DNA from: Sphingobacterium multivorum
GTDB lineage: Bacteria; Bacteroidota; Bacteroidia; Sphingobacteriales; Sphingobacteriaceae
Assembly (NCBI RefSeq): GCF_900457465.1
Contig: NZ_UAUU01000008.1
Location: forward strand, 558,001 to 622,000
Length of the DNA stretch: 64,000 bases
Direction: 5' to 3'
A program made the translations under genes and the position numbers. Below are positions 38,726-48,887 of the stretch, one piece after another. Position 1 is the first letter of the stretch; each line of letters begins with the position of its first letter. The notes under the pieces are model-generated. The model had not been told where the DNA came from. It was given only the letters and a program-made list of their open reading frames with translations, and made no database searches.

Positions 38726-40246
38726 TTAAAGTTTGTTGCCTTCTAAAGTGCTTATACTTTTAGCAGGTATTGTTAAGGAATAGACACCTGAGCTGTTTGG
38801 TGTTACAGCTCCGACGTTACCCCAATGGCCAGAACTGCTTGCCGTGGTTTGGTAATTGTTCAGCGCGCCGCTTGCAAAACCTGTGAGGTTGATATCCAAT
38901 GGAACAGCTGCAGTACCCGTGTTGGTGACAACTAAGGCAAACTTACCTGATTGAGGATCTTTGTAAGCCGAAATCAATAAGCCATTTCCATTTTGAACCG
39001 CTACATTGATACGCATATAACCTGCTTTGATAAACCTGGAATAATGTCCCATCACATCATACGTTTTTGGAAACTCCAAAGAACCATTACTCTTTGTGCA
39101 AATAAGCGCCTCATTATTTTGAAATGCCAGCATCCCTAGCCAAAATACATAGGCATTGGCATTACAATCCGCCAGTAGTTTGTGCATATTAACGGCCAGT
39201 TTCAAGCCGCCTTCAATGCCACTGTCATAATTGCCGCCATCATCGGACGCTTCTGTTACCCACATTGGTTTACCACCAATACTAAAATTCCACATGGACG
39301 GACTCTGGTTAAACCCACGTTGACCAGTGATGATGCCACTTATTTCAACGTAGCCGTGCCCCGCAAGGATGTCGACATTGCTTCTGTCCATGCCTGAGAG
39401 GAAATTATCGGCAGTTCCCCAGGCCGCATTTTCGGAAGATATAATCTTGGTGGATTGTAGACCAGCGCTGTTTAATTCTGGACGGAGGTTGTTGGTAATA
39501 AACTGTCCCAAATGCGAAGCGTCCCAATAAGAAGCATCCCAGTCTGAAAAGACATTTTCAGGTTCATTTGAAGGAGAGATAGCATTGATTGTAATTCCTT
39601 CATTTTGAAATGATTTTACAAATCCAGTCAGGTAGCGCGCGAAAGCTGTTGAAGAAGTATTAAAATTAAGTCCATTAAACCATTTCGCGGAAATACTGCT
39701 CGTATTGGTCTTCATGTATAAGGGCGGAGTCCAGGTACTTGCCATAACGAAGGGAACTTGGAATCTTTCTTTTGCTTTCTTGATGATCCAGACCTGTCCA
39801 AGCTGTTCTTTTTCATCTGCTGTCAAATTCTGATAAGTCGCACTGTTGGGGTCTACGTCAATCGAAACTCCTGCCGGTTTAATGGTAACGACCTTGGTCT
39901 GTTGATTAAAAGGATAGGTATGAAGTACTTTTCCACGAAGGATATTCAGTTTCAATCCACTGCCTCCCCATAAATAATCCAGAATACTATCTCTTTTTGC
40001 GGATTCAAAGAATGGAACAATCCGGCCTCCGAATGCACCAAATCCATCAATCTTTTGATAGGTTTGATCCCAATTTAATGTTGCAATTGTAGCTCCTGCC
40101 TGTGCGGATACAGCATCTTTTTTGTTCAGTTGTGCTTCTGGACTCTCAGGAGTTAATGAAGCTTTTTGGCAACTAAAAATAGAAAATGTGGAAACTACGG
40201 CCAAAACAGCATAAAGTCTGTTCCAGCGACTGGTTAATTTTAACAT
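38726..40246 (-). CDS. GH30-family glycoside hydrolase, lipoprotein
   Basis: 506 aa. The leader ends FSIFSC (Cys26 lipobox). The core is GH30: YQKIDGFGAFGG at the start of the barrel, ASTWTPPLYMK, acid/base Glu228 in SPSNEPEN, nucleophile Glu332 in WVTEASDDGG. The C-terminal 90 residues form the side beta-sandwich typical of the family. Substrates of GH30 include glucuronoxylan, beta-1,6-glucan and glucosylceramide; subfamily 8-like features suggest xylan, but I cannot fix it. It probably sits on the cell surface. No SusC/SusD genes are adjacent. Confidence 0.9.
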   Translation of the reverse strand: MLKLTSRWNRLYAVLAVVSTFSIFSCQKASLTPESPEAQLNKKDAVSAQAGATIATLNWDQTYQKIDGFGAFGGRIVPFFESAKRDSILDYLWGGSGLKLNILRGKVLHTYPFNQQTKVVTIKPAGVSIDVDPNSATYQNLTADEKEQLGQVWIIKKAKERFQVPFVMASTWTPPLYMKTNTSSISAKWFNGLNFNTSSTAFARYLTGFVKSFQNEGITINAISPSNEPENVFSDWDASYWDASHLGQFITNNLRPELNSAGLQSTKIISSENAAWGTADNFLSGMDRSNVDILAGHGYVEISGIITGQRGFNQSPSMWNFSIGGKPMWVTEASDDGGNYDSGIEGGLKLAVNMHKLLADCNANAYVFWLGMLAFQNNEALICTKSNGSLEFPKTYDVMGHYSRFIKAGYMRINVAVQNGNGLLISAYKDPQSGKFALVVTNTGTAAVPLDINLTGFASGALNNYQTTASSSGHWGNVGAVTPNSSGVYSLTIPAKSISTLEGNKL

Positions 40247-40496
40247 AACTTAGTTTTTAAGATTTGTGAATGAATCATTAATTTAATTGTGCTTGGTTTT
40301 TCAAGCGGTTCTCATTGTCGTTGTTTTGTTTGCCTCCTTTCTTTAGTTAAAAAAATAAACATTCACCGATTTCCACATTGGTTAGTTTCCGAAAATTAAT
40401 AATATTTTGGGAGAATTTATTATTACTTCTCTTATTTTAATTTTATTTTTTATTGAATTAAAAATAAATACATATTTTTTTAATGATAACTTAATT

Positions 40497-41690
40497 TTAA
40501 TCCTTCTTTTCTGCTGAAGATGAAGGCTGAACCTGTCGCCGATCATACAGTAATAACTGATGTCTAATGTCATTTTCAAGTTCACTGACCTTGCGTTGAT
40601 CAATGGTGTCGTTGACCATAATAACGATACCATAATCATCTGTGGGATAAAGTACACACAAGGTATTGTAGCCTATTTTAGTATTTCCATCGTGATAGAA
40701 ATAGCGAACCCCACGTTCATCACGATTGATCATCCAACCGAGCCCCATACCAAATCCATCGTCTTTTCCATAAGTCAGTTGATGTGTTAGACCAAGGGCT
40801 CTATCGTTTAGTTTGAGGTTGGCTTCGATGTAGATCAACATATCATTGATCGTTGAATTCATTGTGGGGCCAAAGTAAAACCCGCTCAAATTCGCAAATG
40901 GAACAGGCTGACCTTTATTGTCATGGCCCTGTACAACGTCGTTTATTTGTGATTCATCTAAATAGGGGGTTGTATAGTGCATACCGAGGTGTCCCTTCAG
41001 ATATGCGCTGATAAGATGTTCATAGGAATCTTTATAGCTACTTTCCAATAGCGCAATAAGTACCATCACAGCCGTGCTATTGTAACTGAAGTTTGTACCT
41101 GGGACGGTGTCGGGCTTGACTTTCCTCAGATCATCCAATAGGTTGTCACGACTGTACTTTCCAAGATAGTCTACCTGTTCCGGAATAGTGAGCCCCCTTA
41201 AACTATCGACAACTTTGGTAGGAAGCGATCTGAAAGTCTTTGGAAGGGCAGAAGTATGATTTGCTAGATGCTTAACGCGGATTCCATGGCCGCTGTATTG
41301 TAAATTGGAATAACCTCCCGGCAAGTATTTACGGATATCATCATCGAGGTTGATTTTCTTATCAAGGACCGCTTGCGCAAGTAGAGCGCCGACAAAGGTT
41401 TTCGCCACCGATCCAATGTTGTAATAGTTATCGGCGTTTGGTAACTTTTCTCTACTGTAGGTGTAGGTTGTTTTGTGCCCTTTAGTATAAATCCCAATAG
41501 ACACACTAAATGTATTGTTGTTGGAAAGATAATCAACAACGGAACAGTTTACAATTGTATCGAGTTGGTTTTTAAGTTTATGGTCAGTATTGAAGGGTGA
41601 AAGATACTGTCCTTTTGATGAAAGGCTATTAATTAGCAACAGGGTGCTCAATAGGATAAATAAGGGTTTGGATAGTATATTCATAAACAA
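40497..41690 (-). CDS. Secreted serine hydrolase, class C beta-lactamase family
   Basis: 397 aa with an N-terminal signal sequence. The SxxK motif is SVAK (Ser94-Lys97). A Tyr-Asn motif lies in FSYNSTAVM and the third motif is probably YFYHDGNT. LANHTSALPKTF and DDGFGMGLGWMIN are typical of the Pfam Beta-lactamase family, which includes esterases and D-amino-acid peptidases as well as AmpC enzymes. Antibiotic resistance should not be assumed. Alternative start at Met3. It shares orientation with the GH30 and DUF3472 genes. Confidence 0.88.
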   Translation of the reverse strand: MFMNILSKPLFILLSTLLLINSLSSKGQYLSPFNTDHKLKNQLDTIVNCSVVDYLSNNNTFSVSIGIYTKGHKTTYTYSREKLPNADNYYNIGSVAKTFVGALLAQAVLDKKINLDDDIRKYLPGGYSNLQYSGHGIRVKHLANHTSALPKTFRSLPTKVVDSLRGLTIPEQVDYLGKYSRDNLLDDLRKVKPDTVPGTNFSYNSTAVMVLIALLESSYKDSYEHLISAYLKGHLGMHYTTPYLDESQINDVVQGHDNKGQPVPFANLSGFYFGPTMNSTINDMLIYIEANLKLNDRALGLTHQLTYGKDDGFGMGLGWMINRDERGVRYFYHDGNTKIGYNTLCVLYPTDDYGIVIMVNDTIDQRKVSELENDIRHQLLLYDRRQVQPSSSAEKKD

Positions 41691-41838
41691 GTTTATTGTT
41701 CTTGATGCTGGAATCTATCGTCGGTATTCGGAAAAGCATTGGGTTTACAACCTGCCCAAGGCGGGGGATTAGCTAATTTTATTAAAGTGTTAGTGAAAGG
41801 TACGAATTGTTATGTAAATATCACAAGGTTAAGTTTTT

Positions 41839-41875
41839 AAAAGGGCAATACTTCATTTGAACGTATTGCCCCTTT
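41839..41875 (-). terminator. Terminator of the DUF3472 gene
   Basis: A 9-bp stem (GGGCAATAC / GTATTGCCC) with an 11-base loop; on the minus strand TTTTAAAAAC follows. Confidence 0.65.
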
Positions 41876-41918
41876 ACATGGAATATAAACTACTAATAAT
41901 TTGTTGTAAACATGCGTA

Positions 41919-43271
41919 TTACGGCAGTGTTGTTAGATTTATTGAAGGTGCTGTGCCAGTACCTGCTTGTGTAAATTTCGTTCCGGGATTTACGACAGTA
42001 TTGAAAAAACCGCCATTTTTCAGGAAGAAGCTATTCCCGGTTATTCCGCCAATGGCGTCTATCCGCTGGTTATTGGAATAGGTTGCATCAACCGTAAAGG
42101 TACTTTCCACGACTTTCAGCCAAGTTCCAGCAGATGTTCGAACCCATTGATTACTATATTCTGCCGAACGTCCCAGAAAGCCGTTGTCGGCGTTGAAATT
42201 TTCTAGGAAGCTATGAAATCCTGTTAAATAAGTATTTGTTTTGGGACGTTTCCAACTTGCAATGAGTATCCAAGTATTGGTCGAAGGATCATTAAACCAT
42301 GCTGTAAAATCAGTACTTCCATTATTATCAGGTTCTCCTTTCAATAAAAATTTATAGGTAGTAGCGGCAGTCCAATTAAACTTGAGGTAGCTTTGTCCGC
42401 CAGAACCTTCGCCACCGAACTCTCCTGTCGTGGTATTTGCACCTTTTCTATTTAATGTAATGCGGTCCTCTGCAGGTATTTGTGATGGGTTATCGGTGCT
42501 ATATGGACTCCAAACAGAAAATAATATTCTGCGCTCTGTCGCTGAATTGACCTGCATTCCGAAATATCCTTGGCCGAAGCCATTTGCCATAAAGTAAGAT
42601 CCTATTTTATCTTCTCCAGCGGGGACTTTCACCTCGCTATAATAATAGGAAACTTGCTGATTTGTTGGAATGGTATAACTCAAATGGCAGGATGGACCCC
42701 GTCGCGACCAATAGTAGGTATTATCTACATTATTGTCACTATAAATTACTGTGCCATTCGTTGCCTAACTATCTAAAATCAAGTGGGATACATCCGCAAA
42801 GTAACCACCTGACTTGGATACACCTTGAAGATCCATTTTTATATAACCCGCCGCATTTAGCGAATAGGTACCAACAGTGTAATCCTGTAGGGTTCCACCC
42901 TTAAGTTTGATTTGTTTGCTTACACCGTTGATCGTTAACTTCACCGTACTGCTATCGCCTGAAGGTAACACTTTAGCCCTTATTTTAACACGTAAAGCGC
43001 CTGCTTGGGGGACCTTGGCATAGGTACTGATCACGCTATTGGCATTGGTCCAGTTTGCCAGGCCATTGCTATTGATGACTTCAACTGCACCGGAAGGTGC
43101 TGAAGTAACAAAGGCATTACCACCTAAGGGAACTTCGTATCCGCTTGCTCCAGGGGATGCAGCACGGAGCGATAATTTCTCTTCTAAATTGGTGTGCACC
43201 TCGCTTTTTTTGCAAGACAGAAAGCTTGCCACTACTGCACAAAGCAGTAGTGTAAATTTGGGATATCTCAT
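41919..43271 (-). CDS. DUF5077-DUF3472 secreted lipoprotein interrupted by in-frame TAG
   Basis: The N-terminal part (43271 to 42768) has a lipobox (FLSC, Cys20) and a DUF5077-like sandwich ending ADVSHLILDS. A TAG (42765-42767) follows, then the same frame continues without shift as ATNGTVIYSDNNV...TYYWSRRGPSCHLSYTIP, the DUF3472 domain. In related proteins these two domains form one chain. CAG to TAG is a single C-to-T change, so this is a recent nonsense mutation, a sequencing error, or read-through. The domains are found in putative carbohydrate-active surface proteins; function unproven. Confidence 0.8.
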
Positions 43272-43508
43272 AAGTTAAATTTAATTGTTGACTCTAATTT
43301 TATAAATACAATTAAATTAAACGAAAATTATTCAATGCAATCGTTTGTGTGAATTGCTTTTGTAACAAAAGGGATACGTTAGATAGTCGCCATTGTTTAT
43401 TTAATGAACTATCATTAGGTAAATGCTGCAATGCGCAATAGCTTAAATAGTCTCCAGTGGTTTGCTGCACACAGCCGTTTTATCTGACGATTTGCTAAGC
43501 CATCTCGA

Positions 43509-43925
43509 TTATTCGGCCAGTTTATCGGCATGTCGATGCATAAGCTTCCAATTGCCTTGCTCTTTTCTGAAGATTTCGGTGATTCTGAGATTGAAAATCA
43601 CTGCTGTATCTCGCCCTTTTACGTTGACTGTCGAACGTTGTATACCCGTCCAGTAAGCTAGCGAATCACATGCATCTTGATGGATCACTTCAAATTTGTT
43701 TTCTGCACCCGGAAGGAAATTGGAAGCTCCTTTTTGATTAAAATCATTGACCTCGGATACCCCAGAGATGTATATTCCATTGGGCGGAAAAATTGTTGCC
43801 GGCTCATTCGAGACAGAAATGTCTTTAAGAGAGTCAAAATGGCCCTCCACAAAATCTGTTGAGGATTTCAATCGGATAGCCATAAATTTTTCGAATTCCA
43901 AAAGTGCGTTATTGTCTGTTTTCAT
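43509..43925 (-). CDS. SnoaL-like / DUF4440 protein
   Basis: 138 aa, a single cone-shaped NTF2-like domain: a long N-terminal helix, TIFPPNGIYISGVSEVNDF, and the closing strands VIFNLRITEIFRKEQGNWKLMHRHAD typical of DUF4440/SnoaL proteins. Cytosolic. Members include isomerases and many uncharacterised proteins; no catalytic residues are assignable. It lies 66 bases downstream of the peptidase gene's stop, on the same strand upstream of it. Confidence 0.85.
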   Translation of the reverse strand: MKTDNNALLEFEKFMAIRLKSSTDFVEGHFDSLKDISVSNEPATIFPPNGIYISGVSEVNDFNQKGASNFLPGAENKFEVIHQDACDSLAYWTGIQRSTVNVKGRDTAVIFNLRITEIFRKEQGNWKLMHRHADKLAE

Positions 43926-43991
43926 ATTTCTTATCTGTGTTTGTTGAAAAATAAACCAATGTGTGAATGTAATTGCGAAGATTGTCCATGG

Positions 43992-45560
43992 TTAAATCTT
44001 TTCATCGTCGTAGTGACGCATCATGTAATAAAAATAGTCTATCATCTTCAGGTAGTTTTCAATGCTGATGTATTCATTGGTACTATGCATACTCTGCTGT
44101 TCGGCGTGATTAATTTTAATGGGCATAAAACGATAGATATGATCACTGAGATGCTGATATTTGATGGCGTCGGTTCCGCCCACCGTCAGGTAGGGCGTAA
44201 TAATAAGATCGGGGTATAGTCTGCGGATAGCAATTTCCATCATTTTGTAGGCTTTAGCGTCTGTTGGTGAAACTTTGGATGCTTCTCGGGCATTGTCGAC
44301 CTGTTCGATCTCAACATCAAACCCGCTTGTAGCCTGCTCGACATGATCCCGAACTTCCTGTAGGGTGTTTTCGGGTAGCAGTCTAAAATTGACAACAAAT
44401 TCAACTTCAGGTGAAAGGACATTGGGGGCATCGCTGCCTTTCATCATTGTCAGTGCCGTAGTTGTTCGCACGAGAGCATTAGTCGAATGGTTTTTCGTTA
44501 GTTGAGCCAGAAGTAAAGGTTCAAGAAGCCAGCGGTTAGCGATCGCAAATCGGGAGGCAAAAGGCATGCTGCCACCAACCTGTTGAAAGAAGTTTTGGAT
44601 AATGGGGTTGATCTGTGCTTTCATCTGGTGATTTTCTAAGCGCTGCATGATGACTGCCGCTTGACCAATTGCACTCGTTGTTGGGGGCATCGAAGAGTGC
44701 CCACCAAGACCTTTAACCTTTATTTTCAGGGATAAAAATCCCTTCTCCGCGCAACCGATCAATGCTACATCCGAGCTGATCCCCTCGACCGAGCCCTTTT
44801 CCAGAATGAGTCCACCCTCGTCATAAACGGCTTCGAATTTAAGGCCCTTTTCTTTGAAGTAGTCTGCTATTTTGGCTGCGCCACGTACGCCCCCAACTTC
44901 TTCATCAAAACCAAAAGCGAGGTAGATATCCCGCTTGGGCTGTACCTGTTCTCGAACCAGCTGTTCTGTCGCTTCAAGTAAGGAGAAAAGCATGCCTTTC
45001 ATGTCTAAGCTTCCACGTCCATAAATGCGGCCGTTGGCTACTGCTCCCGAAAAAGGTGCATAGTCCCACTCTTCGGCGATTTCGCTTACAGGTGGTATCG
45101 CCTGGTCGCTAGGCTGAAATAGTGATGAATCGTTGTTTTTTATGGCAGCTGAACCAGGAGGGACGACATCCATATGGGAAAGAAAGAGTAGCGGAAGCAA
45201 GCTCTTGTCGCTTCCCTTGAGTCGAAAGACCAGCGCATGACCATTGATTGTATAGGTTTCCAGCGAGCGATAGATCAGTGGAAAGTTGTACCTGATGTAA
45301 TTATTCAGTTCTTCAAAAGGAGCATGATTAAATAATGTCGAGTCACCGATAGAGATGGTGGCTATTTTGATACCGCCAGCAATTCGGGCAACAATACTGT
45401 CATTGACCGCTGGCGGCATTGGAGCCACCTCCGATTTTTTGACTCGCGTAAACGGATAAGTCAGCGTTCTAATGAAAAGCCCAATGAGAAATAGAATAAG
45501 TGAGACAAAAAAGATTATGAGAATTTTCTTCATAACAGACTTCATATTAATATAAACCAC
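43992..45560 (-). CDS. M20-family metallopeptidase, PM20D1-like
   Basis: 522 aa; the start may be Met6 or Met10 (MKKILIIFF). One N-terminal membrane segment is followed by the dinuclear zinc peptidase: His and Asp in LSHMDVVPPG, Asp in GRGSLDMKG, the Glu pair in FGFDEEVGG, then the lid domain starting GLGGHSSMPP, and the last ligand His in INHAEQQSMHS. It is most similar in layout to PM20D1/CPS1-type carboxypeptidases or N-acyl amino acid hydrolases. Probably periplasmic and membrane-tethered. Confidence 0.9.
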   Translation of the reverse strand: MVYINMKSVMKKILIIFFVSLILFLIGLFIRTLTYPFTRVKKSEVAPMPPAVNDSIVARIAGGIKIATISIGDSTLFNHAPFEELNNYIRYNFPLIYRSLETYTINGHALVFRLKGSDKSLLPLLFLSHMDVVPPGSAAIKNNDSSLFQPSDQAIPPVSEIAEEWDYAPFSGAVANGRIYGRGSLDMKGMLFSLLEATEQLVREQVQPKRDIYLAFGFDEEVGGVRGAAKIADYFKEKGLKFEAVYDEGGLILEKGSVEGISSDVALIGCAEKGFLSLKIKVKGLGGHSSMPPTTSAIGQAAVIMQRLENHQMKAQINPIIQNFFQQVGGSMPFASRFAIANRWLLEPLLLAQLTKNHSTNALVRTTTALTMMKGSDAPNVLSPEVEFVVNFRLLPENTLQEVRDHVEQATSGFDVEIEQVDNAREASKVSPTDAKAYKMMEIAIRRLYPDLIITPYLTVGGTDAIKYQHLSDHIYRFMPIKINHAEQQSMHSTNEYISIENYLKMIDYFYYMMRHYDDEKI

Positions 45561-45651
45561 CTACCACATATACCTTGGAAAAAGTCATCCAGCGCATATT
45601 CTATTGTTTCTAGTAGAACACGAAAGCCCTTCGTTTGTTTCTTATGTCCCA

Positions 45652-46750
45652 TTAAATGTGCAATAGCTCAAATTCCTGTTGGACCATTTCTCGCCCATTG
45701 ACAATAATGGAGATTTTATGCTTCCCTGCATAGAATTTCCGGGTGGTAATCAATTTAAAAGATTGCTTTCGCTCGATACGGTTTATCTCAGCTCCCTGAT
45801 AAATTCGTTCACTAATTTTAAAAACCTTTCGAGATAGCTGGCCATTTGATTTTTGATAATATAACCCATACTCCAGACGTAGTGATTTAGCGGTGCTGCT
45901 TCCATTCTCGATTTCAAAAGAAAAAATAAGATGTTCACCTACTTTAACAGCCGGTGTATGAATACTGAGATTTGTAACATCGAAATCGCTACTATCCAGT
46001 CCATAAAAGCTTAGAATTGCTGGATGCCCTTGTTTGAGTAAGGTACGGCAGCCATGTTTGATGATAGCATCTGTATTTTTACTGATACCTTTCCATTGCT
46101 GGGCAATACCCAAGACAAGATGGGGATGATCCTTAGCGATATCGTTGAGATTGTGGCTACACTTCTTCTGACGCTCTCGGATGAATCATTATGGAGTTTT
46201 GTAGGATGGACAGGATAGGAGTAGGGTCATTTTTCAACGATGGAATTGCCATCGCCCAAGGGAGTCGGGGTCGAGATCCTTCGCTTGCAAGGCGTCGTAC
46301 CTGAGCATGTGGACTTTTGGACCACCTTTCCATTTCCGCGATCATTCGAGATCCATAGTTGATAATAAATGGACGAACGGCAAATTCGCAGCTGATAAAT
46401 CTCGTGACGATTTCAAATGACTGTACAGCTGTTTCAAAATCTTCGATGCCGTAAGTTTCGATATAGTCTGGAAAAATAACATATTCAAGTCCTCCCGGAT
46501 GCTTCGTTTTTAGGAGATGTTCCACAACTTGTCTTAGTAAGGCCGCTGCTTCAGGAAAGGAGTTCGGCATAAATTCATGCAAGACCGCTGTGCTATGTTT
46601 TGTGCGCTGTTTCCATTCCATTTCATGAAAACTGCCTGCAAAAACACGTTTGATAAACTGTTCTCTGTTAAAATTGTTATCAACGCGGTGGAACTGATCA
46701 GCAATAAACTGATAGAATTCCCGTGTATATATATCTTTAATTAGGGCCAT
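45652..46750 (-). CDS. DNA alkylation repair protein (HEAT-repeat type), two frameshifts
   Basis: The N-terminal part has EFYQFIADQFHRVDNNFNREQFIKRVF and KQRTKHSTAVLHEFMP; the middle has RPRLPWAMAIPSLKNDPTPIL, all typical of the COG4335 alkylation repair family. Two single-base losses break the frame: near 46195 (ILQN to LHNDSSESVRRSVA) and near 46153 (ANNLNDIAKDHPHLVLGIAQQW). Corrected length is 366 aa, matching relatives, with an Ig-like C-terminal domain to 45652. The family removes alkylated bases with a HEAT-like superhelix. Read as one intact gene with errors. Confidence 0.87.
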
Positions 46751-46783
46751 GAGCTGAATAGCTGTTAAATGTCAATTAATGAA

Positions 46784-46817
46784 GACAAGATACTATATTC
46801 GATGTTAGTATCTTGTC
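46784..46817 (-). terminator. Hairpin after the VOC gene
   Basis: A 12-bp perfect stem (GACAAGATACTA / TAGTATCTTGTC) with a 10-base loop. It has a weak T-tract. Confidence 0.55.
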
Positions 46818-46828
46818 AGATGAGCAGA

Positions 46829-47239
46829 CTAGTTAGTAGCGTCTAAACCAAATTTCTTGATGGCCTCAGGGCTCAGTGGCGTGAAAAAGTTAAGCAGGTT
46901 ACCATCGGGGTCACAAAAAAGCAATGAGCGATTGCCCCAAGGCATTGTTGTCGGCTCCTGAACGATTTTTGAAGCACTATTTTTGATCCGAATATATTCA
47001 TGATCTACATTTTTCACTAAAAATTCAATAATAATGGGGGCCGTGTTGCCAAAGACAGTGGGGCTGTCGCTAAACATTTGCATCGTACGCGTACTTCCAA
47101 TAGCTATGGTAATCGAACTGGTGGAAACTTCAGCGAAATCTGGTGTAAACCATTGCGCGGTGAGGCCCAGGATTTCTTCATAGAATGTGACGGATTGCTG
47201 GATGTCATTTGCAATCAGCCGAATGGATGTTAATTTCAT
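46829..47239 (-). CDS. VOC-family (glyoxalase/bleomycin-resistance fold) protein
   Basis: 136 aa with the two beta-alpha-beta-beta-beta modules of the VOC fold: SIRLIANDIQQSVTFYEEILGL, then VKNVDHEYIRIKNS, and the typical end WGNRSLLFCDPDGNLLNFFTP. Members bind a metal and act as lyases, dioxygenases or drug-binding proteins; the specific role cannot be told. Cytosolic, and separated from the ClpP gene upstream by a terminator. Confidence 0.9.
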   Translation of the reverse strand: MKLTSIRLIANDIQQSVTFYEEILGLTAQWFTPDFAEVSTSSITIAIGSTRTMQMFSDSPTVFGNTAPIIIEFLVKNVDHEYIRIKNSASKIVQEPTTMPWGNRSLLFCDPDGNLLNFFTPLSPEAIKKFGLDATN

Positions 47240-47268
47240 GATGATCTAAATTTATTGATAACAAAATT

Positions 47269-47306
47269 AAACGGGCTATTGACACCAGTTTGTCAATAGT
47301 CCGTTT
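47269..47306 (-). terminator. Terminator of the sigma/ClpP operon
   Basis: A 16-bp stem with one G-T pair (AAACGGGCTATTGACA / TGTCAATAGTCCGTTT) and a 6-base loop; AATTTTG follows on the minus strand. Confidence 0.75.
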
Positions 47307-47335
47307 GAAATTGTTCATAAATTTAATGATCATCG

Positions 47336-48018
47336 CTAGGTCAGTACGTCGTCAATAATTCCAAATTCTTTTGCTTCTGCAGCAACCATCCAGTGATCCC
47401 GGTCGCTAACATCATGTACACGTTGATAGCTTTGTCCACTATGTTGGCAATAATATCGTACAGCTCCTTCTTTATTTTCAACACTTGATTGGCTGTAATT
47501 TCAATGTCAGATGCCTGCCCTTGAACACCGCCCAGCGGTTGATGCAACATCACCCGTGCATGCTGCAGGGCGCTACGCTTGCCGGCGGCGCCGCCACAGA
47601 GTAATATCGCGCCAAAAGAGAGTGCCATACCGGTGCAGATTGTTGCAACATCAGGACTGATCAATTGCATCGTATCATAAATACCTAATCCAGCATAAAC
47701 TTCGCCGCCAGGAGAGTTGATATACAGTTGTATATCTTTTTTGGGATCAACAGATTGAAGAAATAGCAGCTGGGCTTGTACGATATTGGCGATGTTGGAT
47801 TCTACGGCAGCACCCATAAAGATAATACGGTCAATCATCAATCTGGAAAATACGTCCATTTGTGATACGCGCAATTCGCGTTCTTCTGTGATATATGGAG
47901 TCATGGCCAGCGGCATGCGGGATTGCTCGATACCGGAAATGTAATGATCCACCAGATCTTTTTGGACATAGCAGTGCCCTACCGCAAATTTGCGGAACTC
48001 ATTTTTGTCAATCGTCAT
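47336..48018 (-). CDS. clpP: ATP-dependent Clp protease proteolytic subunit, frameshifted
   Basis: A missing base near 47443 turns IIANHSGQSYQRVHDVSDRDHWM into a wrong tail. Corrected, the protein has 227 aa ending GIIDDVLT. The catalytic triad is Ser134 (MALSFGA), His159 (VMLHQPLGG) and Asp208 (DRDHWM). The Ser-His and His-Asp distances (25 and 49) equal those of E. coli ClpP, strong support for the correction. The serine motif is MALSFG rather than MAASMG, and the N-terminus is extended by about 35 residues, so this looks like a second, specialised ClpP. No clpX is adjacent. It lies 12 bases behind the putative anti-sigma gene. Confidence 0.9.
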
Positions 48019-48030
48019 GATGTTAAGAAT

Positions 48031-48288
48031 TTAGGATTTGCGAAATAACTTTAGTATTTTTTTTCTAAAAGAGACATGTTCAGGATATGTAAATAATGCT
48101 TGCGTTATGGCTTCAATTTCAGTTTTTAATTGTTTGCGCCCAAATTGCTGAATAGCTTCATAAGCTTTTTGTTGCGCAATAACCTTGTCTGCCAATTCTT
48201 CGTCCAATACCAATTGCGCTTCAAAAAGCAACGCTTCTTCTGGTTCAGCCATTCCAAAGATATATGCTTCTATCTGCTGGGTTTTCAT
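48031..48288 (-). CDS. Putative anti-sigma-like small protein
   Basis: 85 aa. Residues 1-40 (QIEAYIFGMAEPEEALLFEAQL) resemble the N-terminal sigma-binding part of Bacteroidota anti-sigma factors (Y-x-x-G-x-x-x-x-E...F). The C-terminus is basic (FRKKILKLFRKS), and there is no membrane segment or zinc-binding His-Cys motif. The start overlaps the sigma-factor stop by 4 bases (ATGA), and ClpP follows after 12 bases. Function as anti-sigma is inferred mainly from place. Confidence 0.6.
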   Translation of the reverse strand: MKTQQIEAYIFGMAEPEEALLFEAQLVLDEELADKVIAQQKAYEAIQQFGRKQLKTEIEAITQALFTYPEHVSFRKKILKLFRKS

Positions 48289-48839
48289 TCCATGAAGTCA
48301 TCATAAACCAGGGATTTTTCTTTAACGGATTCTCTAACTTTCTCCAGGCATTTGAATTTCTGTACAGTGGCGCTCCTTACGCCCGAATAGCCATATTCAT
48401 CTGCAATTTCTTGCAGGGACATTTGATCATAATAGAAGCTTTTCAAAAGTTCTAAACATTTGCGCCCGGCAATCTCCAAAAAGCGAAACAGCCTTGCGCT
48501 AGAAGGAGACTCTTCGGTTGTCAAAGCAATATCCACTTGATCTAGGGAGAGGTTTGGGCTGGATTGACCATACCGTTTAAGCCATAGATTTTTGGCTGTT
48601 CCGACCAAATAACCAATAGCGTTGTTTAGTGGTGTTTCTTTTAAATGTATCTTTTCATAATACACCAGTAAAGCGTCCTGAAATACATCTTTGGCTTCAT
48701 CTAAATTACCGCCCATGCGACTGATATACTTAGCCACGATAGGAAATGTACTTTTATACAAGTTCATAAAGAGCACCTGCCGGTCTATTGTTCGATTTGA
48801 ATTGATCAATTGTTGCATAGCAATATCATTTATAGACAT
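48285..48839 (-). CDS. RNA polymerase sigma-70 family factor (ECF-like)
   Basis: 184 aa. Region 2: NLDEAKDVFQDALLVYYEK and GYLVGTAKNLWLKRYG; region 4: MSLQEIADEYGYSGVRSATVQKFKCLEKV. It is a different subgroup from the sigma factors at 16237 and 33384. It heads a compact leftward operon: sigma, an 85-aa putative anti-sigma overlapping by 4 bases, then ClpP. A possible alternative start is Met8. Confidence 0.9.
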   Translation of the reverse strand: MSINDIAMQQLINSNRTIDRQVLFMNLYKSTFPIVAKYISRMGGNLDEAKDVFQDALLVYYEKIHLKETPLNNAIGYLVGTAKNLWLKRYGQSSPNLSLDQVDIALTTEESPSSARLFRFLEIAGRKCLELLKSFYYDQMSLQEIADEYGYSGVRSATVQKFKCLEKVRESVKEKSLVYDDFME

Positions 48840-48887
48840 GTACCAATTTAGCGAAAAGTATCACCTTTTATTTGAAAATTAATTAAA

